A DNA stretch of 64,000 nt from an uncultured Chloroflexales bacterium (GTDB lineage: Bacteria; Chloroflexota; Chloroflexia; Chloroflexales; Chloroflexaceae): positions 43,362-107,361 of the forward strand of contig CAKZSI010000057.1 of assembly GCA_937918935.1 (NCBI GenBank), given 5' to 3'. Shown one piece after another: positions 7,500 to 14,933 of this stretch. The notes under the pieces are model-generated. The model was not told the DNA's origin, made no database searches, and saw only the letters and a program-made list of their open reading frames with translations. Each line of letters opens with the position of its first letter. Positions within the stretch are counted from its first letter, which is position 1. The position numbers and the translations under genes are program-made.

Positions 7500-9287
7500 A
7501 TGCCCGTCAATCCCCAGGACGATCCCTACTATCGCCTGCGCCACTCCCTGGCCCACGTGATGGCCCAGGCCGTCCTCGAGTTGTTCCCCGAAGGCAAAAT
7601 CGCCATCGGCCCACCGGTCGAGGACGGCTTCTACTACGATTTCGACCTGCCCCGCCCCCTCACACCCGAGGATCTGGCCGAGATCGAGGCGCGCATGCGC
7701 CGGATCATCAGTGGTAACCATCCCTTCATCTACCGCGTTGTTACACCGGAAGAGGCGCGCGAACTCTTCAAGGATCAGCCCTACAAGCTCGAGTTGATCG
7801 AGGGCCTCATTCAGGGCGCCGATGAGTACGGCGAGCGCTCACAGGGCAACGGCGCCGGCGGTACGGTCATCTCAACCTATCGCCAGGACACCTTCGAGGA
7901 CCTCTGCCGCGGCCCGCATGTCGAGCATACAGGCCAGATCGATCCCGAGGCCTTCAAGCTGATGAGCATCGCCGGCGCCTACTGGCGGGGCAATGAGAAG
8001 AACCCCCAGCTCCAGCGCATCTACGGCACGGCCTGGAACAATCGCGCCGAACTGGAACAGTACCTCTGGCGCCTCGAAGAGGCCAGGAAGCGCGACCATC
8101 GCCGCCTGGGCAAGGAACTCGACCTCTTCAGCATCTCCGACGAGGTGGGGCCGGGGCTGATCCTCTGGCATCCCCGAGGGGCCATGATCCGCGTGATCGC
8201 CGAAGATTTTTGCCGTCAGGCCCACCTCGATGCCGGCTACGAGTGGGTCTTCTCGCCCCATGTGGGCCGCGCCCACCTCTGGGAGACCTCCGGCCACCTG
8301 GACTTTTACAAAGAGAATATGTACGCCCCGATGGATATTGAGGGCGATACGTACTACGTTAAGCCGATGAATTGTCCGTTTCATATTCAGATCTATAAGT
8401 CCCATCTGCGCTCGTATCGCGATTTGCCGCAGCGCTACGCTGAGTATGGCACGGTCTACCGCTTCGAGAAGAGCGGCGTGCTCCACGGGCTGACTCGCGT
8501 GCGCGGCTTCACCCAGGACGATGCGCATATCTTCTGCCGGCCCGATCAGGTGGAGGAAGAGATCAGCCACGCCCTCGATTTTTCGCTCTACGTGCTGCGC
8601 TCCTTCGGGTTGAGTGAGTTCACCGCCTATCTCTCGACGCGCCCCGAGAAGTACGTCGGACGGCTCGAGGATTGGGAACGGGCTACAGCGGCCCTTGAGC
8701 GGGCGATCGAGGCCCACGCCCTGCCCTACAAGCGCGACGAGGGCGGCGGGGCCTTCTATGGCCCCAAGATTGACCTGAAGGTGAACGATGCCCTGGGCCG
8801 CGAATGGCAGTTGAGCACCATCCAGTTCGACTTCAATCTGCCCGAACGTTTCGATCTGGAGTATATCGGCGAGGATGGCCAGCCCCATCGCCCCTACATG
8901 GTCCATCGCGCGCTTATGGGGAGCATGGAGCGTTTCCTGGGGGTGCTGATCGAGCACTTCGCCGGGGCCTTTCCCCTCTGGCTCGCGCCCGTGCAGGCGA
9001 CCATCATTCCCATTACCGATAAGCAGATGGAGTACGCCTTGCAGGTGCGCCAGCGCCTGAGCGATGCGGGCCTGCGCGTCGAACTTGATGATAGCCGCGA
9101 CCGCATGCAGGGCAAGATCCGCCGCGCGCAGTTGCAGAAGGTGCCGTATATGCTTATAATCGGCGCCAGGGAGCAGGATGCCGAGGCCGTGGCCGTGCGC
9201 ACCCGCGCGGGCGAGGATCTGGGCGCAATGCCCCTCACGGCCTTTATTGAGCGCGCGCTCGAGGAGGTCCGCAGTCGGGTTTCGTGA
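7500..9287 (+). CDS. thrS: Threonyl-tRNA synthetase (no TGS domain)
   Basis: The enzyme attaches threonine to tRNA-Thr and hydrolyses mischarged Ser-tRNA. The protein has 595 residues and starts directly in the editing domain, whose zinc-like site HSLAH (His15, His19) and CRGPH (Cys136, His140) are intact. The class II catalytic core follows: Cys292 in MNCPFH is the first zinc ligand, motif 2 lies in GTVYRFEKSG, and motif 3 in VHRALMGSMERFLGVLIEH. The C-terminal anticodon-binding domain starts near residue 498. Most bacterial ThrRS (about 640 residues) carry an N-terminal TGS domain of about 60 residues, which is absent here. The start is well placed behind AAGGAG. No T-box leader is visible. 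Confidence 0.96.
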   Translation: MPVNPQDDPYYRLRHSLAHVMAQAVLELFPEGKIAIGPPVEDGFYYDFDLPRPLTPEDLAEIEARMRRIISGNHPFIYRVVTPEEARELFKDQPYKLELIEGLIQGADEYGERSQGNGAGGTVISTYRQDTFEDLCRGPHVEHTGQIDPEAFKLMSIAGAYWRGNEKNPQLQRIYGTAWNNRAELEQYLWRLEEARKRDHRRLGKELDLFSISDEVGPGLILWHPRGAMIRVIAEDFCRQAHLDAGYEWVFSPHVGRAHLWETSGHLDFYKENMYAPMDIEGDTYYVKPMNCPFHIQIYKSHLRSYRDLPQRYAEYGTVYRFEKSGVLHGLTRVRGFTQDDAHIFCRPDQVEEEISHALDFSLYVLRSFGLSEFTAYLSTRPEKYVGRLEDWERATAALERAIEAHALPYKRDEGGGAFYGPKIDLKVNDALGREWQLSTIQFDFNLPERFDLEYIGEDGQPHRPYMVHRALMGSMERFLGVLIEHFAGAFPLWLAPVQATIIPITDKQMEYALQVRQRLSDAGLRVELDDSRDRMQGKIRRAQLQKVPYMLIIGAREQDAEAVAVRTRAGEDLGAMPLTAFIERALEEVRSRVS

Positions 9288-9422
9288 GCGTGTCGAGGCG
9301 CTTAACATCTTTTACGGTTCCACACCTCCACAGACCGGTGATGTTAACGGGTGGAGCAATGATAAGGTGGGATGCCTGGGAGAATCCGCTTTCCCTTCGG
9401 TTGACATGCAGGAGCGTCAGGT
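9288..9422. other. Gap between thrS and the next gene
   Basis: It contains an imperfect inverted repeat (CACACCTCCACAGACCGGTG paired loosely with a GGGTGGAG downstream) but no gene and no member of the main repeat family. Confidence 0.4.
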
Positions 9423-9863
9423 ATGGCACTGGAGTCCGACACGCTCGCCGATACCGCCCGTCGTTTTAGTGAGGCCATCCGCGCCGAGCGCCAGAGCACC
9501 CTCGAGGCCCTGGCCGCGGAACGTCAGGCGGTTGTGGAGATTATCAAGACGCTGCGGCAGGAGACCGCGCGCCGGCGCAAGGCCGCTTCTGGGCGTTTCG
9601 TCTTCGGCATGCTGCTCGGCGCGACCGCCGGCGCCCTGACGGTCTACTTCGCCAACCAGCGCGCCAGCGAGGAGACGCGCCTTGGTCTTACCGCCCAGGC
9701 CCCTGCCCATCGCGCAACGCTTGCCGACCGCTTCAAACAGGCGCTTGACGCGGGCCGCCAGGCCGCTCAGAGCCGCGAGGAGGAGCTCTGGGAGCGCTAC
9801 CGCCGTCAGGTCTCCGAGGCGTTGCAGCCTCCGCCCCCCGAGCCTGAAGAGCCGCTTTTCTAG
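9423..9863 (+). CDS. Single-pass membrane protein with coiled coil (YtxH-like)
   Basis: The product has 146 residues. Residues 1-58 form a charged helix likely to coil (ARRFSEAIRAERQSTLEALAAER, then TLRQETARRRK). A glycine-rich membrane helix follows (about 60-78, FVFGMLLGATAGALTVYF). A second basic/acidic helix with LADRFKQALDAGRQAAQSREEELWERYRR leads to a Pro/Glu tail. The layout recalls YtxH-type proteins of Gram-positives, whose role is unclear. Its length and codon use fit the neighbours. It sits between thrS and cinA on the same strand, separated from cinA by a two-hairpin repeat. Confidence 0.6.
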   Translation: MALESDTLADTARRFSEAIRAERQSTLEALAAERQAVVEIIKTLRQETARRRKAASGRFVFGMLLGATAGALTVYFANQRASEETRLGLTAQAPAHRATLADRFKQALDAGRQAAQSREEELWERYRRQVSEALQPPPPEPEEPLF

Positions 9864-9889
9864 CCCGCCCCGGTCGTCTGGAGGAAGGC

Positions 9890-9953
9890 GGGGAACCTCA
9901 GGTTCCCCACGCCCCTGCCTGCCGGGAGGGTCAGGGAGGGCGCAGCCCTCCCT
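9890..9953. repeat. Composite dispersed element: two hairpins in series
   Basis: GGGGAACCTCAGGTTCCCC plus ACGCCCCTGCC, then the perfect second hairpin AGGGAGGGCGCAGCCCTCCC (9933-9953). The lead-in GTCTGGAGGAAGGC matches the other composites at 5822 and 25627. Confidence 0.85.
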
Positions 9954-10010
9954 GATTGATGTTGGATACCCCTGGTATCCGCAGAGACCACTTAATCCTG
10001 AAAGCTCTCA

Positions 10011-11201
10011 ATGATGGACGCCGAGATCATCGCCATCGGCTCCGAGTTGCTCCTCGGCGCCACGATCGACACCAATAGCGCCTACCTGGCGCGCGAGCTG
10101 GCCGCCGCTGGCGTCAATCTCTACCGCAAGACCGTGGTGGGCGATAATGCCGAGCGTATCGCCCGGTGCGTTCGCGAGGCCCTTGACCGCGCCGATCTGG
10201 TGATCTGCTCCGGTGGGCTTGGCCCCACGCCCGACGATGTGACCCGCGAGGCGGTCGCCCTGGCCCTCGGTCGCCCGCTGGAGTTCCGCCAGGAGTTGCT
10301 CGACCAGATCCAGGCCCGCTTTAGCGCCATGGGCCGCACCATGAGCGAGAGTAATCGCCGGCAGGCCTATGTACCCGCTGGCGCCCGGCCCATCCCCAAC
10401 CCGCGTGGCACCGCGCCTGCCTTCATTGTCGAAGACGCACGCGGCACGGTGATTGTGCTGCCCGGCGTGCCCTACGAACTGCGCTATCTGTTTGAACACG
10501 CCGTGCTGCCCTACCTGCGCGAAGAGCGTGGCGTCACCGACGTCATCCTGGTCAAAACGCTCCATGCCGCCAGCCTCGGCGAAAGCGTGATCGGCGAACT
10601 GCTGGCCGATCTGATGCAGCAGGCCAACCCCACCCTGGGCATCTCCGCCAAACAGGCGCGCTACGAACTGCGGATCGGCGCCCGCGCTTCCAGCCGCGCC
10701 GAGGCCGAGGCGCTTATCGCCCGGGCCGAGGCGACCATTCGCGAACGCCTGGGTCCCCACCTCACGGGCGACGAGCCGCTGGCCGAGACGGTGGTGCGCC
10801 TCCTGCACGAGCGGAATCTCACCCTCGCGCTGTTTGAGGGCGCCGTCGAGGCGCCGATCTACCGCGCCCTGGCTCGCGTTCCCGGCGCCCTGGAGCGCCT
10901 GCGCGGGCTGATTGTCCATCCGCTGGATCAGCCCGCCGATGAGCCTGCCGCCGCTGCCCTGGCCCTCGCCGGCGCCCGTGACGCCGCGGCGCGCCGGGGT
11001 ACGCCCCTGGCCCTGGGCGCGCAGGCTGCCTCCACCCCCGATCCCGGCGGCCTCACGCCTGTCTGCGTTGCCCTGGTCACCCCCGAAGGCAGCCGCGAAG
11101 TGATCCGTCGCTACGACCTCCGCCAGCCCGAGGGCTGGGAGTTCGTTGCCACTCTGGCCCTCGACCTCACCCGGCGCTACCTGGTGGGAGAGGCGGCTTG
11201 A
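10011..11201 (+). CDS. cinA: CinA-like protein with degenerate C-terminal amidase domain
   Basis: The product has 396 residues. The N-terminal MoCF-binding-like domain (1 to about 170) is well kept: AEIIAIGSELLLGATIDTNSAYLARELAAAG, VVGDNAERI, CSGGLGPTPDDVTREAV, and GTAPAFIVE with LPGVPYELR. A middle domain (about 175-250) follows, with ERLGPHLTGDEPLAETVVRLL closing it. In active CinA the C-terminal PncC domain has an AESCTGG motif with the catalytic serine of NMN deamidase. Here that position reads LALFEGAVEAPIYRALARVPGALE, so the nucleophile is missing. ADP-ribose-pyrophosphatase-type activity of the first domain may remain; NMN deamidation should not. It overlaps the next gene (TTGA), suggesting translational coupling. 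Confidence 0.88.
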   Translation: MMDAEIIAIGSELLLGATIDTNSAYLARELAAAGVNLYRKTVVGDNAERIARCVREALDRADLVICSGGLGPTPDDVTREAVALALGRPLEFRQELLDQIQARFSAMGRTMSESNRRQAYVPAGARPIPNPRGTAPAFIVEDARGTVIVLPGVPYELRYLFEHAVLPYLREERGVTDVILVKTLHAASLGESVIGELLADLMQQANPTLGISAKQARYELRIGARASSRAEAEALIARAEATIRERLGPHLTGDEPLAETVVRLLHERNLTLALFEGAVEAPIYRALARVPGALERLRGLIVHPLDQPADEPAAAALALAGARDAAARRGTPLALGAQAASTPDPGGLTPVCVALVTPEGSREVIRRYDLRQPEGWEFVATLALDLTRRYLVGEAA

Positions 11202-11938
11202 GGCCAGCGCCCGCGGTGTCTGGCATTCGCCTCCGCGCGGCGCTGGCTTTGGTGCATCGCGATCCACGGTGGTGGCTGAAGTGCCTCGGCTACGGGGCCG
11301 CCGCCGCCACCGGCCTGGGCCTGCCTCTGGCCGCCGGTTTCGTGATGGAGAGCCTCGACAACAGCCGCCGCGGCTACCCCACGCCCCTGCCGCCCTGGAG
11401 CGCCCCCTCCCTGCGCGCCCTCACCGGTCTCTTCGCCCTGCTGATCGACGTTGCCTTCTTCGTCCTGCCCCTGCTCATCGGCGGCGTGCTCATGGTCGGC
11501 GTGAGCCTCGCCCTTCTCGTCGCCGGACCGCCGGTTGCCGCAGTTGCGCCCTGGGTGCTGACCGCCATCGCGCTGCTGACTGCCCTGGTCGTGCTGCTGG
11601 TGTTCGTTGCCGGGGCAGCCCCGGTGGGCCGCCTGCGCTTTGCCCGCGAGGGGCGCATCGAAGAGGCGCTTGACCTGGCCACCCTGCGCTACGCCCTGTC
11701 ACCCCCGCGGCGGGGCCTCTTTCTGCGGGCGCGCCTGGCCTCCCTGCCGGCCTACCTGCCGGCAATGCTCATCGCCGGCATCACCTGGCGCCTCGCCTCG
11801 CTGCGCTTCCCTGGCCAGTCTCTCGTTGTTGCGCCGGGGGTCTGGCTGACCATGGCGGCCCTCGTGTATGCCCATCTGGTGGTGGTGCAGCTCTATGTGG
11901 CTGCGGAGGCGGAGTTGCAGCGCCGGGGCGGCAACTAG
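11198..11938 (+). CDS. Polytopic membrane protein, function unknown
   Basis: The 246-residue protein is very hydrophobic, with about five or six membrane helices (about 25-48, 75-102, 104-142, 180-200 and 210-236). Between them lies a cytoplasmic segment, PVGRLRFAREGRIEEALDLATLRYALSP. I do not recognise a family with confidence. The likely TTG start at 11198 overlaps the cinA stop codon by the sequence TTGA, the usual sign of coupled translation; a GTG at 11216 is the alternative. It is the last gene before the convergent proS. Confidence 0.6.
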   Translation: MRPAPAVSGIRLRAALALVHRDPRWWLKCLGYGAAAATGLGLPLAAGFVMESLDNSRRGYPTPLPPWSAPSLRALTGLFALLIDVAFFVLPLLIGGVLMVGVSLALLVAGPPVAAVAPWVLTAIALLTALVVLLVFVAGAAPVGRLRFAREGRIEEALDLATLRYALSPPRRGLFLRARLASLPAYLPAMLIAGITWRLASLRFPGQSLVVAPGVWLTMAALVYAHLVVVQLYVAAEAELQRRGGN

Positions 11939-11989
11939 TTCAGGCTATGTAAGGCCGAAGCAGGTTTGTCGCACCGATGTGCTTCGCCC

Positions 11990-13705
11990 TTACATGCGGT
12001 GTGCGCTCAGCGCCTCCAGCGCCGCGCGGATCGCCTCCACCGCCCCCGCCCGCGCCACGCGCGCTGGCGCCCCGCGGCGAGGCTTCAGTTCGACCTCGCC
12101 CGTGGCGAGGAGCTTTTCGCCCACCACCAGGCGCAGCGGCAGGCCGATCAGGTCGGCGTCATTGAACTTGACCCCGGCGCTCTCGTCGCGATCGTCGAGC
12201 AACGGGCGCAGCCCGGCAGCGGCCAGTTCGTCGTACAGCCGCGTCGCCTCGAGCCGCGGGGCCTCTCCTTTGCCCAGAGCGATGATGTGCACATCGGCGG
12301 GGGCCACGTCGGCCGGCCAGATGATGCCGCGCTCATCGTGGTGCTGTTCGATCACCATTTGCAGCAGCCGCTCGACGCCGATCGTATACGCTCCCAGGGC
12401 CAGCGGGCGCGCCGCGCCCCGCTCGTCGAGATAGGTCGCCCCCACCGCCTCGGCGTACCCCGTGCCCGCCCTGCGGAGGTGGCCGAGTTCTACGCCCTGC
12501 TCCAGTCTCAGCGGCGCGCCGCAGCGAGGACAGGGGTCGCCTGCCCGCACCGTGGCGATGTCGGCGACCAGAGTGGCCTGCCAATCGCGCCCATGAACCA
12601 CGTTGCGCAGGTGGTAGCCCGCGCGGTTGGCGCCGGCTACCAGTGGCCCCGCCGCAACCACCGAGGGGTCGGCGATGACGAATACTCCATCCAGCCCCAC
12701 CGGCGAGGCATAGCCGGCTACCGCTCCTGCCGCGGCGATCTGCTCAGGCGTGGCGGGACGCAGTTCGCTCACCGCAGCGGCGTTGCGCAACTTGTCCTCG
12801 CTCACCTCCAGGTCGCCGCGGATCACCGCGAAGAGCAGGCCCCGCTCCGGGGTGTCGAAGAACACCGCCTTGGCCGTCGCCGCCTCACTGATGCCCAGGA
12901 AGGCCGCCAGGCCGGCGATGGTGGCCGCGCCGGGCGTGGCTACCTCCTCCACGGGTGGCGCCTCGACGGGTGGCGGCGGCGCTGGTCGTGCGGCCACGGC
13001 GATCTCGATGGCGGCCCCGTAGCCGCAGTCCTTGCACAGGGCAAGCGTATCCTCCCCGGACGGCGAGAGCGCCATATAGGCGCGGGCCTCGCCCGCGCCC
13101 GGCGCGCCGCCAGCGGTCTCCACGGCCACGCAGTGCAGCCCACAGCGGGCAAAGACATGCTCAAAGGCAGCCTCGACCCGCGCGAAGGCCGTGTCGAGGC
13201 TGGCCGAGTCAGCATCGAAGGAGCAGGCCGTCAGGAGTGTGAACTCGCGCAGACCCAGGAGGCCGCCCCGGACGCGCGCCTCGTCTCGGTAGGCCGGCTG
13301 GAGGGTGTAGACCAGCGCCGGCAACTGGCGGTAGGAGCCAATCTCGCGCCGGGCCAGTTCGGCCAGCGCCGCCTCGTGGGTTGGGGCGAGCACCAGGGGC
13401 CGCTCGGCTCGATCGTGCAGCCCGAGCATCTGCGAGCCATAGGCGGCGTAGCGGCCGCTCTGCTCCCAGAGCGTGGCCGTCTGCACGATCGGAGTGCGCA
13501 CCTCCTGGGCGCCGATGCGGCGCAACGCCTCGTGCATGATCGTCTCGATCCGCCGGGCAGCAGCCATGCCGAGCGGCAGCAGCGCGAAGCTGCCGGGGGC
13601 CAGTGCCCGCGCCAGCCCGGCGCGCAGCGCCAGTTGATGGCCGATCTGCTCGGCCTCGGCTGGCGCCTCACGCAGCGTGCGACCAGGCAGTGTGGTAAGG
13701 CGCAT
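11990..13705 (-). CDS. proS: Prolyl-tRNA synthetase, bacterial type with editing insertion
   Basis: It charges tRNA-Pro in the cytoplasm. The protein has 571 residues, the length of bacterial-type ProRS. The class II core begins with [18 protein letters not shown] and the [18 protein letters not shown] motif 1 region. Motif 2 lies near [28 protein letters not shown] YbaK/INS editing insertion occupies about 230-380 ([31 protein letters not shown]). Motif 3 follows at [22 protein letters not shown], then the anticodon-binding domain. The ATG follows AGGAGACC. A GGGAGGGCGC hairpin separates it from the upstream fabZ, which is on the same strand. Confidence 0.96.
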   Translation of the reverse strand: MRLTTLPGRTLREAPAEAEQIGHQLALRAGLARALAPGSFALLPLGMAAARRIETIMHEALRRIGAQEVRTPIVQTATLWEQSGRYAAYGSQMLGLHDRAERPLVLAPTHEAALAELARREIGSYRQLPALVYTLQPAYRDEARVRGGLLGLREFTLLTACSFDADSASLDTAFARVEAAFEHVFARCGLHCVAVETAGGAPGAGEARAYMALSPSGEDTLALCKDCGYGAAIEIAVAARPAPPPPVEAPPVEEVATPGAATIAGLAAFLGISEAATAKAVFFDTPERGLLFAVIRGDLEVSEDKLRNAAAVSELRPATPEQIAAAGAVAGYASPVGLDGVFVIADPSVVAAGPLVAGANRAGYHLRNVVHGRDWQATLVADIATVRAGDPCPRCGAPLRLEQGVELGHLRRAGTGYAEAVGATYLDERGAARPLALGAYTIGVERLLQMVIEQHHDERGIIWPADVAPADVHIIALGKGEAPRLEATRLYDELAAAGLRPLLDDRDESAGVKFNDADLIGLPLRLVVGEKLLATGEVELKPRRGAPARVARAGAVEAIRAALEALSAHRM

Positions 13706-13747
13706 GGTAGGTCTCCTGATATGAACATGGTCCCCGCGCGGGAGGAT

Positions 13748-13770
13748 CCGGGAGGGCGCAGCCCTCCCGG
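13748..13770. repeat. GGGAGGGCGCAGCCCTCCC hairpin
   Basis: A perfect inverted repeat with CC/GG flanks between fabZ and proS. It could act as an attenuator or terminator for the minus-strand transcript. Similar hairpins appear alone at 18043 and as the second arm of composite elements. Confidence 0.7.
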
Positions 13771-13780
13771 CAACGGTGCT

Positions 13781-14209
13781 TCACCCCTCGGTGATGGCGA
13801 ACAGCAGCCCGGCCTCGCAGGCCACGTCCCCCTCGACAGTGGCGCGGCCCCGGGCCTTGCCCACCCCGCGCCGGAACTTCTCGACGTTCACTTCCAGCCG
13901 CAGCACCTCACCGGGGCGCACCACCCGCCGGAAGCGGCACTCGTCAATCCCGGCGAAGACCGCCAGCTTCCCCCGGTGTTCGGGCAGGCTCAGGGCGGCG
14001 ACGGCCCCCGTCTGGGCCAGGGCCTCGACGATCAGTACCCCGGGCATCATCGGGTTGCCGGGGAAGTGGCCGGCGAAGTGCGGCTCATTGATGCTGATCA
14101 GCTTCTCGGCCACCGCCCGCGCCCCTGGCTCAAGCTCCAGAACGCGGTCAATCAACAAGAAGGGATAGCGATGCGGGATGATCGCCATGATCTCCTGGGT
14201 GGATAGCAT
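13781..14209 (-). CDS. fabZ: (3R)-hydroxyacyl-ACP dehydratase FabZ
   Basis: The 142-residue hot-dog-fold enzyme removes water from 3-hydroxyacyl-ACP during fatty acid elongation. [23 protein letters not shown] is the family start, and the catalytic block [18 protein letters not shown] (about residues 43-60) holds the catalytic His. The active-site Glu follows on the central helix (VEALAQTG). C-terminal strands end with [13 protein letters not shown] at 14209 sits behind AAGAGG; longer in-frame starts lack support. No other fatty acid synthesis gene is nearby. Confidence 0.94.
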   Translation of the reverse strand: MLSTQEIMAIIPHRYPFLLIDRVLELEPGARAVAEKLISINEPHFAGHFPGNPMMPGVLIVEALAQTGAVAALSLPEHRGKLAVFAGIDECRFRRVVRPGEVLRLEVNVEKFRRGVGKARGRATVEGDVACEAGLLFAITEG

Positions 14210-14445
14210 GGGGAGGTCCTCTTTTACTATTTTGGGTTGGAAGCGGCAGTGGAATGCTGGAGACAGCAATCCAAAATCGCATCCGGCCATAGGGTACCAT
14301 AAAAACGCCGGGCAACCCGCTCGCCGCCTCCCTCCCTCCCGGCAGCCTTAGCCGTACCTGTCTCAGACGTTCCAAAGAGAGCGTGGAGGTTTTACGAAGA
14401 CTAATCCGGTATACCACAGTGTTCCCTGCAATGACATCGCCCGCA

Positions 14446-14530
14446 GCGGGCTAAAGCCCTCGCTCAGCACGAGGAAGCCCCGCAGGGGCTTTCAGGAACT
14501 CAGCACGGGCTAAAGCCCGCAGCGCTCGGT
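14446..14530. repeat. CGGGCTAAAGCCC palindromic repeats
   Basis: GCAGCGGGCTAAAGCCCTCG and ACGGGCTAAAGCCCGCAG flank GAAGCCCCGCAGGGGCTTTC, giving three short hairpins in about 85 bases. No coding content is seen. Confidence 0.65.
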
Positions 14531-14604
14531 GATACCAGAGTCAATTCGTAAAGATCATCAAACGGCCCATCCTCCACGCCCTCTGCGGTGATCCTTCTAC
14601 CCCG

Positions 14605-14634
14605 TTGACGCTTCCGCATCTCTGCTGCTATAAT
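14605..14634 (+). promoter_or_regulatory. Strong sigma-70 type promoter with extended -10
   Basis: TTGACG (14605-14610), an 18-base spacer and TGCTATAAT (TATAAT at 14629-14634). It reads toward the ABC transporter and would give a leader of about 290 bases before the binding-protein start. Confidence 0.65.
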
Positions 14635-14696
14635 CCCGCCCATCACCGCCATACAGTCGCTGCGCGCGACCCCGCCCCTCCTGGACGTCGCCGCCG

Positions 14697-14834
14697 ATGA
14701 CTCCTACGTGGAAGAAGCGCCTTCCACGCACTGCTCGTGATCGCTCCCGCACACTCGTGAGCATCCTTGAGGAGGTGATGCCTATCGCCGTTTCCCCATT
14801 CCCTGGCGGAGTCTTTCGTTGCGGTTTCGGTTGA
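14697..14834 (+). CDS. Possible 45-residue leader peptide
   Basis: An ATG-started frame of 45 residues begins MTPTWKKRLPRTARD and is strongly basic in its first half. It lies between the strong promoter and the binding-protein gene. A second ATG at 14778 in the same frame overlaps AGGAGGTGAT and would give 18 residues. No homologue is recognised. It could be a leader peptide or a chance frame. Confidence 0.2.
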   Translation: MTPTWKKRLPRTARDRSRTLVSILEEVMPIAVSPFPGGVFRCGFG

Positions 14835-14933
14835 GGCGTCAGCACGACTTCTGGCTCATCTGGCCGGGTTGCATCTGCCCCGCCCTCAATCGGCATCCAG
14901 AACCCGCATGCTACAATCGCGAAGGTGATGGCT

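Larger units (their letters stand above)
14210..14933. other. Intergenic leader region upstream of the ABC transporter
   Basis: A 724-base stretch without a firm gene. It holds an inverted repeat ATTTTGGGTTGG / CAATCCAAAAT (14229-14277), two CGGGCTAAAGCCC-type palindromes (about 14446 and 14507), a strong promoter (14605-14634), a possible 45-residue frame (14697-14834), a perfect Shine-Dalgarno sequence (14770-14779) without a usable start, and an extended -10 TGCTACAAT (14909-14917). Confidence 0.6.

Noticed and set aside
7872..9308. Long open frame of 478 codons antisense to thrS
   Set aside because: GC-rich third positions leave antisense frames open. The thrS frame has clear enzyme motifs and the antisense product has none.
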